Origin: Thermodesulfobacteriales bacterium | GTDB taxonomy: Bacteria; Desulfobacterota_D; UBA1144; Nemesobacterales; UBA2774 | Length of the DNA: 9,102 bases | Assembly (NCBI GenBank): GCA_004525335.1 | Contig: SPCL01000082.1 | Span: forward strand, 1 to 9,102 | Reading direction: 5' to 3' | In this document: positions 5,106 through 9,102 of the stretch, piece after piece | Layout of the letters: every line of letters starts with the position of its first letter | How positions within the stretch are numbered: position 1 is the first letter of the stretch | Notes under the pieces: model-generated | Database searches by the model: none | Told to the model about the DNA's origin: nothing | The model's input: the letters and a program-made list of their open reading frames with translations, nothing else | Made by a program: the position numbers and the translations under genes

Positions 5106-5819
5106 ATGTCACATTTACACATACCTGACGGAGTTTTGCCAGGCTGGCTGGTAATGGCTGGATGGATATTAACAGCTTTGATTCTAGCATTTTCTATCTA
5201 TAGAACTCGAAGCACAGAATTAAAGCGAAAAGTTCCTTTAATCGGCATCATTTCAGCTCTAATGATCGTGTGCATGACAATCCCTATCGTTCCGATTGCC
5301 TATCATATTAACCTTAGCGTAATTGCAGGAATAATCTTAGGACCCGCTGTAGCTTTTATTTCAATATTCATAGTCAATTTGATTATTGCAATGTTTGGAC
5401 ACGGAGGGATCACAGTTGTAGGACTAAACACAGTTGTAGTTGGCGCAGAAGCATTTATAGGTTTCTATCTGTTTCAACTCTTTCTAACAATAATGGGCAG
5501 AGATTCAATCATGTGGTCGTCCGGCCTAGCGGCGGTTATAGCACTTATAATTAGCACTTCCATTTTAGTGGGTGTTGTTTATTTGTCTCGGATCGACCCT
5601 GAAACTGTCATAGGAATTGAGGGAGGTCATCCGACCGAAGTTGCAACTGAAACGAATATTCCCAGTCAGCTTACTAAAGGAATAAACATAAAGAGCTTTG
5701 CAAAAACTATATTAATTCTATTGGGCATAGGGTGGCTTTTAGAAGGGATAATCACGGCTTTTGTAATTAAATATGTATCCCGGGTGCGCCCGGATTTGAT
5801 TTTGCCTCAAAGGGCATAG
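5106..5819 (+). CDS. cbiM: CbiM/NikM-type substrate-specific membrane component of an ECF metal transporter
   Basis: This inner-membrane S component captures Ni2+ or Co2+ from the periplasm for an energy-coupling-factor transporter. The 237 residues start MSHLHIPDG, an extended form of the family's N-terminal MHIPDG metal-binding loop. His67 in AYHINLS lies 12 residues before the G of LGP, the same spacing as the conserved second nickel-binding His of NikM. Hydrophobic helices are at about 14-32, 44-64, 68-97, 101-129, 138-160 and 197-223, with a polar loop at 163-195. HIPDG is commoner in NikM than in the cobalt-type HIMEG proteins, so nickel is possible. The ATG follows AGGGGAGGA (5088-5096). 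No separate CbiN/NikN gene and no recognisable PDGLE domain follows. The symbol is a family label, not a metal assignment. Confidence 0.88.
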   Translation: MSHLHIPDGVLPGWLVMAGWILTALILAFSIYRTRSTELKRKVPLIGIISALMIVCMTIPIVPIAYHINLSVIAGIILGPAVAFISIFIVNLIIAMFGHGGITVVGLNTVVVGAEAFIGFYLFQLFLTIMGRDSIMWSSGLAAVIALIISTSILVGVVYLSRIDPETVIGIEGGHPTEVATETNIPSQLTKGINIKSFAKTILILLGIGWLLEGIITAFVIKYVSRVRPDLILPQRA

Positions 5820-5829
5820 GATCAGGCTT

Positions 5830-6630
5830 ATGGATGTTGCAATAATAGATTATTACGCCAACCATGGAACTAGCTTCCTTCATAAAGCGAAAGCGCTGTG
5901 GAAAGTAGTATTCACAGCTCTGGTTATAGCGTCGATTATTCTTACCAATGAATTCTATATGCTTCTTGGTATATATATAACATTAGTTACCATAGCCGTA
6001 TGGACAAGGCTTCCTGTCAGCAGGATTATTACGATTGCTGCATATCCGGCTATATTTGCATTAATTTTCGCCTTTGCAATGTGGAACGGGAGCTGGCTCA
6101 AGGCGGGAGTAATAATACTAAAGGCCCTAACGGCAGCTCTGACTATGGTTCTTTTAATTGTGACTACTCCCTACCCGGACGTGTTTAATGTGCTACGTCC
6201 ATTCTTACCAAGAGTGATCGCTGAAGGACTCTTCGTCACCTATAGATCAGTATTTATCTTACTTGAGCTTACCGATGAGCTTATCAAAAGCCTAAAAGTA
6301 AGGGGCGGCCTAACGCGCAGAAAATACATAAGAAATATTAGAAATTTCTCCTCTGGTATCGGGCTTCTTTTAGTAAAGGGTTTTGATTACTCAGAAAAGT
6401 TTTATGGAATGATGAACGTAAGGGGATACAGCGGAAGAATAACTACTCAGGGTACAAAGACGTCTATTAATAGAAATGATGTTTTGGCAATAGCGCTAGG
6501 TCTCTTAATTTTCGCAATTACAATTAGCACAGTTATCGAAAAAAGATTTCTCGAATTCGGCGTCTATATACTAGCTTGCTCGGCAATAGCGCTAGTTATC
6601 TCATCTATATATCAACAGTTTCAGAATTGA
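5830..6630 (+). CDS. cbiQ: CbiQ-type transmembrane (T) component of the ECF metal transporter
   Basis: This inner-membrane T component links the S component CbiM to the ATPase CbiO. The 266 residues show hydrophobic helices at about 23-40, 42-58, 65-83, 92-112, 216-236 and 240-260. The cytoplasmic domain carries two coupling motifs, K-VRG-G at 156-160 and N-VRG-Y at 196-200. These correspond to the paired Ala-Arg-Gly motifs of T components, with Val in place of Ala in both. A conserved TYRSVFILLELTDEL segment (137-151) precedes the first motif. The start lies 10 bases after the cbiM stop with only a modest ribosome site (CAGG), so translational coupling is likely. There is no room for a cbiN gene between cbiM and cbiQ. 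Confidence 0.9.
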   Translation: MDVAIIDYYANHGTSFLHKAKALWKVVFTALVIASIILTNEFYMLLGIYITLVTIAVWTRLPVSRIITIAAYPAIFALIFAFAMWNGSWLKAGVIILKALTAALTMVLLIVTTPYPDVFNVLRPFLPRVIAEGLFVTYRSVFILLELTDELIKSLKVRGGLTRRKYIRNIRNFSSGIGLLLVKGFDYSEKFYGMMNVRGYSGRITTQGTKTSINRNDVLAIALGLLIFAITISTVIEKRFLEFGVYILACSAIALVISSIYQQFQN

Positions 6631-6635
6631 GGTGG
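6629..6635 (+). promoter_or_regulatory. Ribosome binding site that decides the cbiO TTG start
   Basis: GAGGTGG overlaps the cbiQ stop codon (TGA, 6628-6630) and lies four bases before the TTG at 6640. No in-frame ATG is nearby, and the downstream sequence begins directly with the ABC-domain strand LVKVSNLKFKY. Confidence 0.6.
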
Positions 6636-6639
6636 TAGT

Positions 6640-7497
6640 TTGGAAGAATTAGTAAAAGTCAGCAATTTAAAATTTAAATATACCGACGGCACAGAGCTTG
6701 TCTTTGACGGTCAAGAATTTATTGTCAATAAAGGGGAAAGGGTAGTTATTCTTGGCCCCAACGGAAGCGGAAAATCTACATTGCTATCTCTTCTTCTGGG
6801 ATTATTAACATCATCTGAAGGTTATATTAATGTTTTGGGAGTAAACCCGGCCAAGGACTATGAGAAAATCAGAGAGCGGATAGGCGTACTTCTACAAAAC
6901 GTGGATCTTCAGATTATAGCTCCCAAGGTAAGTGAAGATATATCTTTTTCTCCCAGAAACTACGGGTATAAACAGGAAGACATTGATGAACTAGTAGATG
7001 ATATACTCATCAAGTTAGAGATAGAACACTTAAGGGACAAGGTGCCTCACTATATGAGTGGAGGGGAGAAAGCCAAGGTTGGTATGGCGGGCGCTCTTGT
7101 TACTAAACCAGAGCTGCTAATCCTGGACGAGCCATTTGAACATATTGACCCAACTTGCAGGATGGAGCTCATTAATCTTCTAAACAGTGTAAACAAAGAA
7201 AATGGAACAGCAATATTACTCTCAACTCACGATATGAATACTGTCCCTCTTATAGCGGACACAGTGTACCTAATCGCTGAGGGAGGAAAAATCGTAGGTA
7301 AAGGGACTCCTAAAGAGATTTTTTCAGAGATAGATAAACTCTCACAATGTCATGTTGAACCGCCTATTCTTGGATCCCTATTTTCAGAGCTTAAAAAACA
7401 AGGTATTGATCTCGATGTTTCCCTCACTGTTGAGGAAGCTGCTTGCGCAATTGCAAGTGAGATTGTATCTTTGAAAGATAAGTTAGGTACAGCATGA
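6640..7497 (+). CDS. cbiO: CbiO-type ATPase of the ECF metal transporter
   Basis: This cytoplasmic ABC ATPase powers the CbiM/CbiQ complex. Its 285 residues contain Walker A GPNGSGKST (39-47) and the Q-loop Gln86 in LLQNVDLQIIAPKVSEDISFSPRN. That segment matches the ECF-specific Q-helix pattern (QNPDxQLFAPTVEEDVAFGP). The signature is MSGGEK (139-144), Walker B is LLILDEP (159-165) and the switch His is His197 in STHDMN. The D-loop region reads FEHIDP instead of the common T-x-GLDP, an odd but not disabling change. A C-terminal tail of about 60 residues follows the ABC core. Translation starts at TTG, and the last codon overlaps the next gene's ATG (ATGA, 7494-7497). Only one ATPase gene is present, so it should act as a homodimer. 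Confidence 0.93.
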   Translation: MEELVKVSNLKFKYTDGTELVFDGQEFIVNKGERVVILGPNGSGKSTLLSLLLGLLTSSEGYINVLGVNPAKDYEKIRERIGVLLQNVDLQIIAPKVSEDISFSPRNYGYKQEDIDELVDDILIKLEIEHLRDKVPHYMSGGEKAKVGMAGALVTKPELLILDEPFEHIDPTCRMELINLLNSVNKENGTAILLSTHDMNTVPLIADTVYLIAEGGKIVGKGTPKEIFSEIDKLSQCHVEPPILGSLFSELKKQGIDLDVSLTVEEAACAIASEIVSLKDKLGTA

Positions 7498-7826
7498 AGA
7501 AAATTAGAGATTTACAAAATAACGCGTTTTCCAGATTTTTCATTCCAGCTCTTGCTGTATTCTTTGTATTCTCCTTAAGCTTTCATAACCACTCATTTTC
7601 AGGCTCTAATACAGATGGTGTTAATTCTCATTCTACTACTAGCAATTCTGTAGAGGACTGCTCTGCATGTTTATTGCAAGGAAACCTACAAGTCCCTGAA
7701 ACTGGATTTTCACTCAACAATATCAGCAAGTTAGACCAATTAATAACCTTTATCCGTATAGATTTTGTAGTTCCACATTCTTTTCTAAATTTAGATACCC
7801 CTTCCCGAGCGCCTCCAGCCGTATAA
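7494..7826 (+). CDS. Small exported protein with HxH and CxxC motifs, function unknown
   Basis: I do not recognise a characterised family for this 110-residue protein. Its ATG overlaps the cbiO stop (ATGA), so it is very probably translated as part of the operon. A basic N-terminus (residues 1-14) and a hydrophobic segment (about 15-30) suggest a signal peptide or membrane anchor. It is followed by HNH at 31-33, His46, a CSAC motif (Cys56, Cys59), His95 and a C-terminal SRAPPAV. Several soft and borderline metal ligands in a periplasm-facing chain beside a metal transporter suggest a metal-binding accessory. The RAPP ending recalls, from memory, DUF2946-like small proteins found near metal genes, but I cannot confirm membership. 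It might stand in for the missing N/K/L-type accessory subunit. This is inference only. Confidence 0.75.
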   Translation: MKKIRDLQNNAFSRFFIPALAVFFVFSLSFHNHSFSGSNTDGVNSHSTTSNSVEDCSACLLQGNLQVPETGFSLNNISKLDQLITFIRIDFVVPHSFLNLDTPSRAPPAV

Positions 7827-7832
7827 TCCATA

Positions 7833-7945
7833 ATTGTTATTGGGAACTTTACATATTTAAATTTTTTTAGTCCGTGCAAACTTCAATGTCCGGCGTTTAG
7901 CCACGTGCGTTCACTTTTAATTGCAGTTCATTCCCAATAGGCAAT
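7833..7945 (+). other. Possible structured leader RNA upstream of the porin gene
   Basis: TATTGGGAA (7838-7846) pairs perfectly with TTCCCAATA (7931-7939), and the helix extends outward with ATTG (7833-7836) and CAAT (7942-7945). Nested inside are TGCAA/TTGCA (7875-7879 and 7921-7925) and GGC/GCC (7892-7894 and 7900-7902). No known riboswitch consensus is matched convincingly. It could be a leader structure of the downstream gene or a chance arrangement. Confidence 0.35.
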
Positions 7946-7959
7946 AAGACCTGGTTATC

Positions 7960-7979
7960 ACTTTTTTAATTATAAAAGT
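7960..7979. promoter_or_regulatory. AT-rich 20-bp dyad just before the porin ribosome site
   Basis: ACTTTT-T-TAATTA-T-AAAAGT is symmetric at all but one pair of positions. It ends one base before the GGAGGT ribosome site (7981-7986). It may be an operator or a hairpin limiting translation. Its bases do not match the palindrome at 4591-4611 closely. Confidence 0.4.
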
Positions 7980-7991
7980 TGGAGGTGTCAT

Positions 7992-9102
7992 ATGATTTTG
8001 AGTAGAAATTTTCTCATCTTAATTATTTTTTCAATCATGTTCACAACACTGCTAAGCCTTGATGCCCACAGTGATGAAAGTAGTGATGTTAGAAAAGAAT
8101 TAGAAGAACTAAGACAGATGATGGAGCAAATGCAACAGAAAATTGAAAATTTAGAAGAGCGTAATAAAGTTTTAGAACAGCAGGCGAAGGGTATAGAAGA
8201 GCCAGTAAAAGAAGAAACTATTATTGTTGAGGAGGAAACGGATTTAACTGTAATAGAGGAACCTACCCAAGAAAATCAAAGTTTTCTAAATAAGGCTCTA
8301 AACACTTTTAATCCGAAAATAAGCGTAATAGGTATCTTCGCTGGAGCATATTACAACCAGAATGATCCGATTGTTTTTGCTGAAAATGACCCGGAAAATA
8401 CGGGCGTTAATCTACAGGAAATTGAAGTTGGTTTTCAGAGTGTCGTAGACTCGTATTTTAGATTTGATTTATTCCTTTCTTTCAGCACTGAAGGAGTAGA
8501 GATTGAAGAAGCATATGGGACTACACTTTTTAGCCTGCCATTAAATTCGCAGTTTAGAATTGGCCGGGCAAGAGCTAAGTTTGGTCGGATAAACCAAATT
8601 CACAGACACAATCAGAATTTTGTTACACTTCCATTACCCGTAGCGCAGTTTCTTGGAGAACATCTCAATCCCACGAGCATAGAGACCAATTTCCTTGTTC
8701 CAGTCCCTTGGTATTTGGAGTTAAGCGCCTTAGGTGGAAGCCCCGATGTCGAAACCGCTACATTCGCAAGAGATGAGAATGCCAATGATATAGGACGACT
8801 ACTCTACATCTTTCACATTGCCAACTTCTTTGAGCTATCAGAATCACTCGGTGTAAATATGGGCGGGTCATTCGCAACCGGCTCTAACGGTACAGCCGCA
8901 GGGCAAAGATCAAATCTCTATGGTATAGACCTATTTGCTAAGTACCGCCCACTGAAAAATAATCCTTATCAAGAAGTTAAATTACAGTCCGAGTTTATGT
9001 ATCTCGATGCAGAGACTCCCGAAGAAAACCTTGAGAACTGGGGATGGTACGGGCAGTTAGTCTATCGTTTCGCTAAGAGATGGAACTCAGGATTTAGATT
9101 TG
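7992..9102 (+). CDS. Outer-membrane porin-like beta-barrel protein with N-terminal coiled coil (3' end outside window)
   Basis: The first 370 residues are visible and the frame stays open to the window edge. Residues 1-25 form a signal peptide with a likely cut after LDA25. Residues 33-61 keep a regular heptad of V, L, L, M, M, I, L, N, L at 33, 37, 40, 44, 47, 51, 54, 58 and 61, a coiled coil like those that trimerise or anchor periplasmic ends of porins. A Glu/Pro-rich linker (69-95) follows. From NPKISVIGIFAGAYY (107-121) onward, alternating hydrophobic and aromatic strands such as FRFDLFLSF and FRIGRARAKFG indicate a beta-barrel related to phosphate-selective-porin-like proteins. A strong ribosome site (GGAGGT) precedes the ATG. 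It follows the transporter genes by 165 bases, so a role in metal entry across the outer membrane is inferred from position only. Confidence 0.8.
   Translation, partial: MILSRNFLILIIFSIMFTTLLSLDAHSDESSDVRKELEELRQMMEQMQQKIENLEERNKVLEQQAKGIEEPVKEETIIVEEETDLTVIEEPTQENQSFLNKALNTFNPKISVIGIFAGAYYNQNDPIVFAENDPENTGVNLQEIEVGFQSVVDSYFRFDLFLSFSTEGVEIEEAYGTTLFSLPLNSQFRIGRARAKFGRINQIHRHNQNFVTLPLPVAQFLGEHLNPTSIETNFLVPVPWYLELSALGGSPDVETATFARDENANDIGRLLYIFHIANFFELSESLGVNMGGSFATGSNGTAAGQRSNLYGIDLFAKYRPLKNNPYQEVKLQSEFMYLDAETPEENLENWGWYGQLVYRFAKRWNSGFRF

Noticed and set aside
6000..6188. Plus-strand 62-codon open frame
   Set aside because: It is an out-of-frame shadow inside cbiQ.
7628..7879. Minus-strand 83-codon open frame
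   Set aside because: It is antisense to the small exported-protein gene, which has the ATGA overlap and a signal segment in its favour.
7838..7953. Cobalamin riboswitch
   Set aside because: GGGAA, GCCAC and GACCTG occur in a suggestive order, but the surrounding conserved blocks are missing and the segment after GGGAA is a plain AT-rich run. It is kept only as an unassigned possible leader structure.

Overview
The window is AT-rich DNA from a Gram-negative (diderm) bacterium. It encodes an outer-membrane beta-barrel protein with a signal peptide, and its clear promoters are of sigma-70 type. The end of a TetR regulator next to a butyryl-CoA-dehydrogenase-like gene, and the style of the porin, recall deltaproteobacterial-grade or uncultured marine lineages. 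That placement is an impression and is not proven here. There are no tRNA, rRNA, CRISPR, insertion-sequence or phage signals.

Layout. (1) 2-1423: the 3' end of a TetR-family regulator, then a short-chain acyl-CoA dehydrogenase with its own promoter (TTGACT-N17-TACAAT, 196-224). Two dyads sit on that promoter, and a hairpin terminator follows the gene. (2) 1424-1728: a non-coding stretch with a 7-codon leader-like ORF and nested dyads. (3) 1729-2687: a two-gene unit of a metal-ligand-poor cupin and DNA-3-methyladenine glycosylase I (tag). (4) 2705-4285, minus strand: a DEAD-box RNA helicase with a C-terminal DbpA-type RNA-binding domain. It converges on tag, and one hairpin contains both stop codons. 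(5) 4286-4650: a divergent control region. (6) 4651-9102: a metal-homeostasis locus reading rightward: Fur-family regulator, CbiM/NikM-type substrate-binding membrane protein, CbiQ-type T component, CbiO-type ATPase, a small secreted His/Cys-bearing protein, and an outer-membrane porin-like protein cut by the window end.

The last block is the most interesting. A strong sigma-70 promoter (TTGACA-N17-TACAAT) has a perfect 21-bp palindrome over its -10 and expected start site, so the Fur-family protein probably represses its own operon. The transporter is an energy-coupling-factor (ECF) nickel/cobalt type but has no recognisable CbiN/NikN subunit. It is instead followed, with a 4-bp overlap, by an unrecognised 110-residue exported protein with HxH and CxxC motifs, then by a coiled-coil-bearing outer-membrane barrel. 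Together these could form an outer-to-inner-membrane metal uptake route under one regulator. The metal (Ni, Co or Zn) cannot be decided from sequence alone.
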